Source of the DNA: an uncultured Eubacteriales bacterium
GTDB lineage: Bacteria; Bacillota; Clostridia; Oscillospirales; Acutalibacteraceae
Direction: 5' to 3'
NCBI GenBank assembly: GCA_934489735.1
Contig: CAKSSR010000003.1
Coordinates: 1-64,000 of the forward strand
Length of the DNA: 64,000 nucleotides
Below are positions 25,054 to 34,432 of this stretch, piece after piece. Numbering within the stretch: the first letter of the stretch is position 1; each line of letters opens with the position of its first letter. The notes below the pieces were generated by a model. That model was not told the DNA's origin and ran no database searches. It saw nothing but the letters and a program-made list of their open reading frames with translations. Position numbers and translations under genes: made by a program.

Positions 25054-28000
25054 ATGGAATGGACAAAGGATCAAAAAGATGCAATAGAGTCAACGAATGG
25101 GACAGTACTTGTTTCAGCGGCAGCAGGATCGGGGAAGACGGCTGTTTTGGTTGAGAGAGTTATACGAAGACTTATAGATAAAAATAATAGAATTGATGCA
25201 GATGAGCTATTGATAGTAACATTTACAAATGCAGCAGCAGAAGAGATGAAAGAAAGAATTTTATCGAAGTTATCAGACTTATTAGACGAAAATCCAACGG
25301 ACAGACATATAAAGCGACAACAGATTTTGATTAACAATGCGCACATAAGCACAGTCCACAGCTTTTGTAGTGATTTGATAAGGGAATATTTCTATAAGGT
25401 AAATGTATCGCCAGATTTTAGGATAGCAGAGACATCTGAATTAAATATAATTAAAGAAGAAGCGATTAATAACGTTTTGGAAGACTTGTATAGCCAGCAT
25501 GATGATTTATTTAACGAAGTAGTAGAATTTTTTAGTCCATCAAGGAATGATGAAGAATTTGTTAAGACTTTGTTTATGATATATGAATTTTTATTATCGA
25601 TACCATTTAAAGAGGAATGGATAAAGAATAAACTAGATATGTATAGTTCATTTAAAAGTATAAAAGAAAGTAAATGGGGGGACATAATTTTTTCATATGC
25701 TGAAGAAGTAGTTGAAAATTGTATTAAGATGAATGAAAGATTTATAAAAAGTATATGCAAAAGTTATGAGATTAAATGCGCATATTACGAATCATTTACT
25801 TCGGACAAGCATATGTTATCGAATCTTTTACAATTTATAAAGAATAAAGAATGGGACAATGTGCACAATTTGCTAATAAGTTTTAAATTTTTACCATTGA
25901 AAGCATTAAGGGGATATGATGACAATTTAATTAAAGATCAGATATGTGACGGCAGGAAGATAATAAAAGACGAGATAGAAAGATTAAAGAAAATTTTTAT
26001 ACAGGATGAGTATAGCAATGCAAAGGATATATCTTATTTATCTAAGATGATAGAGAAATTATTAGAAGTGACTTTATTATTTGACAAAGAGTTTAATAGA
26101 TTGAAAGATGATAAGAATATTTTAGATTTTTCAGACTTAGAGAGATACGCATTGGACATATTGATAGATAAAAAAGAGAATAAGTATGTAAAGTCAGAAG
26201 AGGCTAGAGAGATATCTAGCAAATTTAAAGAAATAATGGTCGATGAGTACCAGGACAGCAACAAGATTCAAGATTCTATTTTTAGAGCCCTGTCAAATGG
26301 TGAAAAAAACTTATTTATGGTAGGGGATGTCAAGCAAAGCATATATGGATTTAGAAATTCGGAACCGGGACTATTTCTGGCAAGAAAGAACTCTTATGAA
26401 CTTTATGATAAAATGAATGACAATTACCCATCTAAGATAATACTTGATGGAAACTTTAGAAGTAAGGAGAATATAATAGACGCAGTTAACTTTATATTTT
26501 CTCAGATAATGTCTAAAGAAGTGGGAGACATAGATTATACAGACGAAGAAAAGCTTGTATGTTTGTCCAAGAGTCAATCTGATGAAAGCGATGTAGAGTT
26601 TTCTTTAATAGAAATGCAGGACAATGACATGGATGAAGTAGAGGCAAAATACGTATGCAGCAAGATAAAAAAAATGATAGAGAATAAATATTTAATAAAG
26701 AGTGGCGACGAATATCGACCAGTTACTTACGGGGATTTTTGTATACTTTTAAGGAACTTTAACGAACATGCAGACATTTTTGAAAAATATTTAAAAAGTC
26801 ATAGTATTCCAGTTGTATCAAAGACATCGAAGAGTTTTTTAGATTCATTTGAAGTAAATATAATATTATCATTTTTAAAGGTAATAGATAATCCGATAGA
26901 CGATATTTCAATAATATCTATCTTAATGAGTCCTATATATGGTTTTTCTCCGGATAAATTAAGCATAATTAAGGACATGGATAACGAAAATTTATATTTT
27001 TCAATAAGAGATATGGCAAGCAGTGACGAAGATTGCAATAAGTTTATAAATGATTTAAAAAAGTATAAAGATTTAAGTGAACGCATGTCTGTATACAGAC
27101 TTATATTAGAAATATTGAATAATACAGGATACGAGTCAATTATACAAGTTATGGGAGATAAAGAAATAAGAATAAATAATTTAAGATTATTTATAGACTC
27201 TGCTAAGAATTATGAAAGCGTTGGCAACAATGGGTTGAGTCCTTTTTTGACTTTCATAAATAAAGTGAAAAATTACAAGACTTCTCAACTATCTTCAGGC
27301 TCATCGATAAGTGGAACTAATGCAGTGAAAATAATAAGTATCCACAAGTCAAAGGGATTAGAGTTTCCTATTTGTATTTTAGGAGGATGTTCAAGAAAAT
27401 TTAATAAACAATTGAATGATATGATAATTAATGATAATCTAGGAATCGGCCTGAAACTAAATGATATAGAAAGAATGATAAAATATGATACTATTACACG
27501 CTTGGCTTGTTTGATTGAAGAGGAAAAGAGACTATTTTCAGAAGAATTAAGAGTTCTTTATGTGGCTTTGACAAGAGCAAAGGATAAATTGATAATGGTC
27601 ACGAGCATTAAGCGCAGTGGAAGTAATTTGTTGAATAGATTGAAATCAGACTTGATAGATAATAATAAAATATCGCCGTATACTGTCAAGAAAGCGCAAA
27701 GTTTTTCAGATTGGATAATAATGTGCTTGCTAAGACATGAAAATTCTGAGGATTTGAGGGAATTTTTTAATTTTGATGATAGTTTTGTCATTCCATCGAA
27801 GGGAAGAATTAAAATAAATATCGTAAAGTGCGACGATATAACTGAAGAACTATTGGAAGATGATGAAAAAAATGTGAATTATGACAAGGAAGAAATAGAA
27901 AATGTAGTGGCTGAAATAGAAAAAAGAATTAACTTCGATTATCATATGAAGGATTTATCAGGAATTCCATCGAAATTGACAGCCGGTGAGTTGGCTAAAA

Positions 28001-28569
28001 AGAATAATCAGGAGGCTTGTGTCTTGGAAAGACCCAGGTTTAAAAGAAATGAGGGAAGGTTGAGTCCGACAGAAAGAGGAACGGCATTTCATTTGTTTTT
28101 ACAATATGCTGACTATCGTAATGCAATCGTTGATATAAATAGAGAAATAGATAGATTGATTAACGAGGGATTTATAACAGTTGAGCAGGGCGCTTTATTA
28201 AATATCAATAGTTTAAATAAGTTTTTACATAGCGATTTGGTGGGCAGAATGATAAAGTCTAAAAATTGCAATCGTGAATATAAATTTAGTATAGATATGA
28301 ATTTGTCTCAGCTGGGTTATGAATTTGATGAACAAATGTCTCAAGAAACTGTCGTCATCCAGGGAGCAATAGACATGTTTTTTGAAGAGGATGACGGTTT
28401 TGTTATAGTTGATTATAAAACGGATAGAATTAATGATCTGGAAGAACTTGTTGATAAGTATCAGGAACAATTAAGCATCTATAAGTATGCATTGGAAAAG
28501 ATAAAAAATAAATCTGTTAAAGAAAGTATAATATATTCTTTATATAATAATGCAGAAATATTAATATGA
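25054..28569 (+). CDS. addA: Helicase-nuclease AddA subunit
   Basis: This 1171-aa UvrD-family helicase with a C-terminal RecB-type nuclease starts repair of double-strand breaks. Helicase motifs are visible: AAAGSGKTAVLVERV (I, residues about 19-33), VDEYQDSN (II, about 397), VGDVKQSIYGFR (III, about 424), SIHKSKGLEFPICIL (V, about 762), VLYVALTRAKDKL (VI, about 832). The nuclease motif IDMFFEEDDGFVIVDYKTD is near residue 1110. The family normally works as AddAB, with addB directly upstream, but no addB is present here. Instead the DUF2442 gene and the paralogue island precede it. ATG 25054 follows GAGGGGG. Confidence 0.95.
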   Translation: MEWTKDQKDAIESTNGTVLVSAAAGSGKTAVLVERVIRRLIDKNNRIDADELLIVTFTNAAAEEMKERILSKLSDLLDENPTDRHIKRQQILINNAHISTVHSFCSDLIREYFYKVNVSPDFRIAETSELNIIKEEAINNVLEDLYSQHDDLFNEVVEFFSPSRNDEEFVKTLFMIYEFLLSIPFKEEWIKNKLDMYSSFKSIKESKWGDIIFSYAEEVVENCIKMNERFIKSICKSYEIKCAYYESFTSDKHMLSNLLQFIKNKEWDNVHNLLISFKFLPLKALRGYDDNLIKDQICDGRKIIKDEIERLKKIFIQDEYSNAKDISYLSKMIEKLLEVTLLFDKEFNRLKDDKNILDFSDLERYALDILIDKKENKYVKSEEAREISSKFKEIMVDEYQDSNKIQDSIFRALSNGEKNLFMVGDVKQSIYGFRNSEPGLFLARKNSYELYDKMNDNYPSKIILDGNFRSKENIIDAVNFIFSQIMSKEVGDIDYTDEEKLVCLSKSQSDESDVEFSLIEMQDNDMDEVEAKYVCSKIKKMIENKYLIKSGDEYRPVTYGDFCILLRNFNEHADIFEKYLKSHSIPVVSKTSKSFLDSFEVNIILSFLKVIDNPIDDISIISILMSPIYGFSPDKLSIIKDMDNENLYFSIRDMASSDEDCNKFINDLKKYKDLSERMSVYRLILEILNNTGYESIIQVMGDKEIRINNLRLFIDSAKNYESVGNNGLSPFLTFINKVKNYKTSQLSSGSSISGTNAVKIISIHKSKGLEFPICILGGCSRKFNKQLNDMIINDNLGIGLKLNDIERMIKYDTITRLACLIEEEKRLFSEELRVLYVALTRAKDKLIMVTSIKRSGSNLLNRLKSDLIDNNKISPYTVKKAQSFSDWIIMCLLRHENSEDLREFFNFDDSFVIPSKGRIKINIVKCDDITEELLEDDEKNVNYDKEEIENVVAEIEKRINFDYHMKDLSGIPSKLTAGELAKKNNQEACVLERPRFKRNEGRLSPTERGTAFHLFLQYADYRNAIVDINREIDRLINEGFITVEQGALLNINSLNKFLHSDLVGRMIKSKNCNREYKFSIDMNLSQLGYEFDEQMSQETVVIQGAIDMFFEEDDGFVIVDYKTDRINDLEELVDKYQEQLSIYKYALEKIKNKSVKESIIYSLYNNAEILI

Positions 28570-28601
28570 TTACTATTTTGACTAATTTTCAAAAAGAAGC
28601 A

Positions 28602-28630
28602 TTGAAAAATAATATTTTAATTGTTATAAT
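28602..28630 (+). promoter_or_regulatory. Promoter of the glgBCDA operon
   Basis: TTGAAA (28602-28607), 17-nt spacer, TATAAT (28625-28630), 30 nt before the glgB start. Confidence 0.7.
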
Positions 28631-28659
28631 GTATAATATATTTTAAGGGGTTGTTTTAA

Positions 28660-30558
28660 GTGGAACTTAATAAAATGCTTGACGACGAAAATGAAGAACT
28701 GTTAAACTTTAATCACGGGAAAAACTATAAGTCATATGAATATATGGGATCTCATATATATGAAAGAAATGATGTAAAGGGAACTGTATTTAGAGTTTGG
28801 GCTCCGAATGCTAGAAGTGTTTCAGTTGTTGGAGATTTTAACGACTGGGACAGAAATGTAAACAAAATGCACAGAATCCCTGACAGTGGGGTTTGGGAAT
28901 GCTTCATTTCTGATGAATTGGAAAGATATTCTTTATATAAATTTAGCATTGAATCAAATATTGGAGAAGTATTTTTAAAATCGGATCCATATGCTTACCA
29001 TTTTGAAACAAGACCTAACAACGCCTCTAAGATTTATGATATAGATGACTTTATTTGGAATGATGAAGATTGGATGAGAAAGAGAGAAAAGAAGAATCAA
29101 TATGACAGCCCGATGAATATATATGAAGTGCATTTGGGATCGTGGAAAAGAAATGACAACGGAGAGTTTATGTCTTACAGAATGATAGCAGATGAGCTTG
29201 TGCCATATGTGAAAGAATTGAATTATACTCATATAGAAGTAATGCCAATTACAGAATATCCACTAGATGACTCCTGGGGATACCAAGTGACAGGCTACTT
29301 TGCACCTACGTCGAGATATGGGACACCAGAAGACTTCGTTTATTTTATAAATAAATGCCATAATGCAGGCATAGGAGTAATAGTAGATTGGGTGCCGGCA
29401 CACTTTCCCAAGGATAGTCACGGATTGGCTAAGTTCGATGGAACATGCTGCTACGAATATGTAGACTTTAATAAGGCAGAGCATAAGGAATGGGGGACAC
29501 TTGTATTCGATTATAGCAGATATGAAGTAAAAAGCTTCTTAATATCAAGCGCAGTTTTCTTATTTGATAAGTATCATATAGACGGGCTTAGAGTGGATGC
29601 AGTCGCATCGATGCTATATTTGGATTATGGAAGGAATAGTGAGAACTGGACTAAGAATATTTACGGCGGGAAAGAGAATCTAGAAGCAATTGACTTCTTG
29701 AAAGAACTTAATGAAGTGATATTTAAATTCTTTCCATATGCTTTGATGATCGCTGAGGAATCAACATCTTGGCCAATGGTATCGGGACCTACGTACAGTG
29801 GAGGGTTAGGATTTAATTATAAATGGAATATGGGATGGATGAATGATATACTGAAGTATATATCGACTGATCCAATATATAGATCCTATAACCACAAGTG
29901 CATAACTTTCTCGCTTTTTTATGCTTTTTCAGAAAATTTTATACTGCCTATATCGCATGATGAACTTGTATATGGGAAAAGATCACTGCTGAATAAAGTG
30001 CCTGGTAGCTATGAGCAGAAATTTGCTTCAGTTAGATTGTTTATATCATATATGATTGCACATCCAGGTAAGAAATTGACGTTTATGGGTACGGAATTTG
30101 GACAATTTAGTGAGTGGAACTTTAAACAGGGATTGGATTGGATGCTATTTGATTATGAGTCTCATAGAAAATTGAATGAATTTTTTAAATCGATTAACAA
30201 ATTTTATCTTGACAACAGCCCATTGTGGGAGATAGACTTCTCTTGGAATGGTTTTGCATGGATATCTAATGATGACTATTTGCAAAATGTGATAAGTTTT
30301 AGAAGAATAGATAAGTCTGGTAATGAAGTGATAGTGATTTGTAACTTTTCATCAGTTAAAAGGGAGAAATATAGAATAGGTGTGCCACGTGCAGGGACCT
30401 ATAAGGAAGTTTTTAATTCTGATGATGAACTATTTGGTGGAAGTGGTATAAAGAATGATAAAGTACTATCTGATGATGTCTTGATGCATGGGTATCAAAA
30501 TTCTATTGAGATTACTCTGCCACCTTTATCAACTATATTTTTAAAAAGGAGGTTGTAA
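28660..30558 (+). CDS. glgB: 1,4-alpha-glucan branching enzyme
   Basis: This 632-aa GH13 enzyme creates alpha-1,6 branches in glycogen. An N-terminal CBM48 module (residues about 20-125) includes [20 protein letters not shown]. The catalytic barrel has [12 protein letters not shown] (nucleophile Asp), IAEESTSWP (acid/base Glu) and PISHDE (stabilising Asp). The length is that of short-N-domain branching enzymes. The start is GTG 28660 after AAGGGG. It opens the glgBCDA operon; glgC begins 2 nt after its stop, with an AGGAGG RBS inside the glgB end. Confidence 0.96.
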   Translation: MELNKMLDDENEELLNFNHGKNYKSYEYMGSHIYERNDVKGTVFRVWAPNARSVSVVGDFNDWDRNVNKMHRIPDSGVWECFISDELERYSLYKFSIESNIGEVFLKSDPYAYHFETRPNNASKIYDIDDFIWNDEDWMRKREKKNQYDSPMNIYEVHLGSWKRNDNGEFMSYRMIADELVPYVKELNYTHIEVMPITEYPLDDSWGYQVTGYFAPTSRYGTPEDFVYFINKCHNAGIGVIVDWVPAHFPKDSHGLAKFDGTCCYEYVDFNKAEHKEWGTLVFDYSRYEVKSFLISSAVFLFDKYHIDGLRVDAVASMLYLDYGRNSENWTKNIYGGKENLEAIDFLKELNEVIFKFFPYALMIAEESTSWPMVSGPTYSGGLGFNYKWNMGWMNDILKYISTDPIYRSYNHKCITFSLFYAFSENFILPISHDELVYGKRSLLNKVPGSYEQKFASVRLFISYMIAHPGKKLTFMGTEFGQFSEWNFKQGLDWMLFDYESHRKLNEFFKSINKFYLDNSPLWEIDFSWNGFAWISNDDYLQNVISFRRIDKSGNEVIVICNFSSVKREKYRIGVPRAGTYKEVFNSDDELFGGSGIKNDKVLSDDVLMHGYQNSIEITLPPLSTIFLKRRL

Positions 30559-30560
30559 TT

Positions 30561-31781
30561 ATGATATTGAAACAAGAAGTAGTAGCAATGTTATTGGCAG
30601 GAGGGCAAGGCAGTAGATTAGGAATCCTGACAGAAAAAGTAGCAAAACCGGCAGTGCCTTTTGGGGGAAAGTATAGAATTATTGACTTTCCATTATCAAA
30701 CTGTATAAACTCAGGAATAGAAGCAGTGGGAGTGTTGACGCAGTATCAGCCATTGGTATTAAATGAATACATCGGGAACGGCCAACCGTGGGATTTGGAT
30801 GTGATGCATGCAGGAATACAGATACTGTCACCATACCAGAAGATAGGGGGAGCAGATTGGTATTGCGGGACAGCAAATGCAATATATCAGAACTTGGATT
30901 ATATAAATAGATATAACCCTGACTACGTATTGATATTATCAGGGGACCATATTTATAAAATGGATTACTCAAAGATGCTATACTTCCATAAGAAAAGAGG
31001 AGCAACGTGTACAATTGCATCGATAAACGTCCCAAAGGAAGAGGCAAGTAGATTTGGAATACTTAGGACTGACGATTTGGATAAAATATTAGAATTTTAT
31101 GAAAAACCGAAGAATCCGATAAGCACAAAGGCGTCTATGGGAGTCTATATCTTTAATTGGGAGACATTGAGAAAGTATTTGATAGAAGATAATAAAAATG
31201 ATAAGTCAAGTCATGACTTCGGGAAAGATGTAATACCGTTTATGTTGCATAATGGAGAGAAATTATATGCATATCCATACAGTGGCTATTGGAAGGACGT
31301 AGGAACATTAGAAAGCTTGTGGGAAGCTAATATAGATTTGTTGACAGACTCTAGAAAAATTGACTTGAGCGACAACTCATGGGAAATATATTCTGGCAAC
31401 CCGGTAGTGCCACCTAGCTATATAGCATCGGGAGCTAAGATTTCGAACTCGATTGTGTCAGAAGGATGTAATATATATGGAAATATAGACTTCTCAGTTG
31501 TCTTTCCAAATGTGGAAATTGGCAAGAATTCGACAGTGAGAAATACAATTTTAATGCCGGGCGCTACAATAGGTGAGAACTGTGTCATAGAATATTCAAT
31601 AATTGCTGAGGATGCAGTAATAGGAGATAATGTCATTATAGGAGGCACTCCATCAACTGTAAGAAATGACTGGGGATTAGTAGTTGTTGGGAGCGGAAGA
31701 ACAGTCGGAAGTAATATGGTTATTAAGCCTAATTCTATTATTGATAAAGATATAGGAGGTGGACAAAGTGAAAGGGAATAA
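30561..31781 (+). CDS. glgC: Glucose-1-phosphate adenylyltransferase, catalytic subunit
   Basis: This 406-aa enzyme makes ADP-glucose from glucose-1-phosphate and ATP, the committed step of glycogen synthesis. The nucleotide-binding loop [20 protein letters not shown] and the metal/sugar-binding [11 protein letters not shown] are intact, as is the C-terminal left-handed beta-helix. It overlaps glgD by 14 nt. In Firmicutes GlgC forms an active complex with the related GlgD subunit. Confidence 0.96.
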   Translation: MILKQEVVAMLLAGGQGSRLGILTEKVAKPAVPFGGKYRIIDFPLSNCINSGIEAVGVLTQYQPLVLNEYIGNGQPWDLDVMHAGIQILSPYQKIGGADWYCGTANAIYQNLDYINRYNPDYVLILSGDHIYKMDYSKMLYFHKKRGATCTIASINVPKEEASRFGILRTDDLDKILEFYEKPKNPISTKASMGVYIFNWETLRKYLIEDNKNDKSSHDFGKDVIPFMLHNGEKLYAYPYSGYWKDVGTLESLWEANIDLLTDSRKIDLSDNSWEIYSGNPVVPPSYIASGAKISNSIVSEGCNIYGNIDFSVVFPNVEIGKNSTVRNTILMPGATIGENCVIEYSIIAEDAVIGDNVIIGGTPSTVRNDWGLVVVGSGRTVGSNMVIKPNSIIDKDIGGGQSERE

Positions 31782-32883
31782 TGTATTAGGGATAATATTT
31801 GCAAATTCTAAAGATGAATCATTGAGAGAATTGACGGGTATTAGAGCTTTTGGATCAATCCCATTTGGCGGGAAGTACCGGCTTATAGATTTTGTACTTT
31901 CTAATATGGTAAATTCTAAAATTAGAAAGATTGGAATAGTAACTAAAAGAAATTATCAATCATTGATGGACCATTTGGGTTCGGGCAAGTACTGGAATCT
32001 GTCAAAACAAAGGGGAGGCTTGTCTATTTTACCTCCTTTTAGCGAGGGGAATGGAAATTTTGATAACAAAGTGAAAATGCTTTATGAAATAAAGGGGTTT
32101 TTGGAAAGATCAAAAGAAGAATATGTATTAATCTCGGATTGCGATGTGATATCTAATATAAACTACGACGAAATTATAAGAAATCATATAGAAAATGAAG
32201 CAGATATTACTTTGATATATAAAAAAGCTTTGTTGCCTAAGAAATTAGTTAATCCTATGGTACCATTGGTGAACGAAGACAATAGAGTTATAGATATAAT
32301 CATAGGGACGGATTACAATAACTCTTGCAACTTTTTATTGGATATGTATCTGATCAATAAGAACCTTTTAATAAAATTGATAACTGATTGCATAAATAGT
32401 AATAGATTTGACTTTAGAGATGATATAATATATTCGAGCGTAAATAAATATAATGTGTTTGGCTATGAATTGATAGGTGAGTCATATATAATATGCTCGG
32501 TTGATACGTATTTTGATGCCAATATGGCACTTATGTCTAAAGACGTCAGAAGTAAAATATTTGATAAGAATAGACCAATCTATACTAAGGTTAAAGATGA
32601 TATGCCAGCAAGATATGGAGGCGAAGCAATAATAAATAACTCGCTTATATCAAACGGTTGTAAAATAAATGGATGTGTAGAAAATAGTATATTGTTTAGA
32701 GGCGCTGAGATAAAAAAAGGAGCAAAAGTATCAAATTGTATATTGATGGACAATGATATAATAGAATCAAATAGTGATCTAAGTTATGTTATAGCAGATA
32801 AAAATATTAAATTTGGAGAGAATAAGTCGATAAGAGGTCTTGAATCATTTCCAATTTATATAAATAAATCAACTGTAATATAA
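31768..32883 (+). CDS. glgD: Glucose-1-phosphate adenylyltransferase, GlgD regulatory subunit
   Basis: The 371-aa GlgC paralogue aligns over its full length, but the catalytic GGxGxRL loop is replaced by [13 protein letters not shown]. This is typical of GlgD, which has little activity alone and modulates Glg[19 protein letters not shown] matches the equivalent GlgC region. I place the start at GTG 31768, because the GGAGG at 31755-31759 would overlap a start at 31759. The start overlaps the end of glgC. Confidence 0.92.
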   Translation: MKGNNVLGIIFANSKDESLRELTGIRAFGSIPFGGKYRLIDFVLSNMVNSKIRKIGIVTKRNYQSLMDHLGSGKYWNLSKQRGGLSILPPFSEGNGNFDNKVKMLYEIKGFLERSKEEYVLISDCDVISNINYDEIIRNHIENEADITLIYKKALLPKKLVNPMVPLVNEDNRVIDIIIGTDYNNSCNFLLDMYLINKNLLIKLITDCINSNRFDFRDDIIYSSVNKYNVFGYELIGESYIICSVDTYFDANMALMSKDVRSKIFDKNRPIYTKVKDDMPARYGGEAIINNSLISNGCKINGCVENSILFRGAEIKKGAKVSNCILMDNDIIESNSDLSYVIADKNIKFGENKSIRGLESFPIYINKSTVI

Positions 32884-32916
32884 GGATATCTAATGATAAG
32901 GATAGGTGATTTTATC

Positions 32917-34347
32917 TTGAAATGTTTATTTTGTACATCAGAGTCTAGCCCATTTGCTTTGACGGGAGGACTTGGTGACGTATCTGGATCTTTGCCTAAG
33001 GCTTTGCAAAGATCGGGGAAAGTGGACTGTAGAGTAGTGATGCCGTTGTATAAGAATATACCTAGCATTTTTAGAGAAAATATGGAATATGTCACGGATT
33101 TTAACGTGAGTTTATCATGGAGGAACCAAAATTGTAAACTCTTTAAATATGTATATGAGGGAGTTACTTATTACTTTATAGATAGTTTGTATTATTTTAA
33201 TAGAGAAGGACTATATGGATATTATGATGACGCTGAAAGATTTGCTTTCTTCTCTAGGGCTGTATTGAGTATGATTGATAATATGAATGTAGACTTTAAA
33301 CCAGATATTATACATTGCAACGACTGGCAGACAGCTTTGATACCAGTCTATATAAATGTTGAGTACAGGTTTAAGGAATCGTTTAGAGGAGTTAAGACTA
33401 TATTTACAATCCATAACCTGCAATATCGAGGAGTTTACGGAAAAGAGATATTGGGAGACGTTTTGGGGATATCTTATGACAATCTGCCTATACTTGAATT
33501 CGATGGGAATGTAAATTTTGTGAAGGGCGCTATCGAAACGTCTAATTTTTTAACGACCGTTAGCCCAACGTATGCAAATGAATTGAGAGACCCTTACCTG
33601 TCTTTTAATCTTAGTAGCGTTATAGAAAGACATTGTGGGAATTTTGTTGGAATATTGAATGGAATAGATAACTTTATTTACAATCCGGCTACAGATGATA
33701 AGATTTATCATAATTATTCTGTAGATAATATGGATATGAAAGCAAGCAATAAAAAAGAATTGGCAAAGAGATTGAACCTGGATAACTACGATTTGCCAAT
33801 GATCGGAATGGTCACTAGATTGACTTCCCATAAGGGAATAGACTTGGTTTGTGATGTATTTGATAGAATTATGTCAGAAACTAATGCAATATTTGTTGTC
33901 TTGGGCTCCGGAAATGAAGGATATGAAAGATTTTTTAGAGAAAAGATGATGAATTATAGGGGAAGAGTATCCTCTTGCTTTGGCTTTGTGGATGAATTGG
34001 CAAGAAAAATATATGCAAGTTCAGATATATTTTTGATGCCATCTGAAAGAGAACCATGTGGGATATCACAGATGATTGCAATGAGATACGGATCGGTACC
34101 GTTGGTTAGGAGTACGGGAGGATTAAATGACTCCGTTGAAACTGGAGATGAAAGTTTTAATACTGGCTTTTCGTTCTGGGACTATAATTCAGAAGCTTTA
34201 TTGATGACTTTGAAATATTCTTTAAGTAAGTATGAAGATAAGATGTATTGGAATGAGTTAAAGAAGAGAATTATGAGAGTAAATAATGACTGGAGCGTAT
34301 CGGCAAAGAATTATATAGACCTGTATAACAATGCTATAAAGAGTTAA
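32917..34347 (+). CDS. glgA: Glycogen synthase (ADP-glucose type)
   Basis: This 476-aa GT5 enzyme extends alpha-1,4-glucan chains from ADP-glucose. TTG 32917 gives the family N-terminus MKCLFCTSESSPFALTGGLG and has AGGTGA 8 nt upstream; the in-frame ATG at 32893 would add eight atypical residues. The second domain has MVTRLTSHKGIDLV and the acceptor/donor motif PSEREPCGISQMIAMRYG with the two Glu. The usual Lys of KTGGL is Leu here, a change also found in other Firmicutes. It is last in the operon, with a terminator at 34354. Confidence 0.95.
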   Translation: MKCLFCTSESSPFALTGGLGDVSGSLPKALQRSGKVDCRVVMPLYKNIPSIFRENMEYVTDFNVSLSWRNQNCKLFKYVYEGVTYYFIDSLYYFNREGLYGYYDDAERFAFFSRAVLSMIDNMNVDFKPDIIHCNDWQTALIPVYINVEYRFKESFRGVKTIFTIHNLQYRGVYGKEILGDVLGISYDNLPILEFDGNVNFVKGAIETSNFLTTVSPTYANELRDPYLSFNLSSVIERHCGNFVGILNGIDNFIYNPATDDKIYHNYSVDNMDMKASNKKELAKRLNLDNYDLPMIGMVTRLTSHKGIDLVCDVFDRIMSETNAIFVVLGSGNEGYERFFREKMMNYRGRVSSCFGFVDELARKIYASSDIFLMPSEREPCGISQMIAMRYGSVPLVRSTGGLNDSVETGDESFNTGFSFWDYNSEALLMTLKYSLSKYEDKMYWNELKKRIMRVNNDWSVSAKNYIDLYNNAIKS

Positions 34348-34353
34348 TAAAAT

Positions 34354-34397
34354 ATGCATAGCTTTTGATGATTAATCTTTAGCTATGCATGTGTTTT
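34354..34397 (+). terminator. Terminator of the glg operon
   Basis: Perfect 10-bp stem ATGCATAGCT (34354-34363) with AGCTATGCAT (34381-34390), then GTGTTTTTG. Confidence 0.8.
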
Positions 34398-34432
34398 TGT
34401 ATATATGTTATTAATTAGTTTTGATTCGGCCC

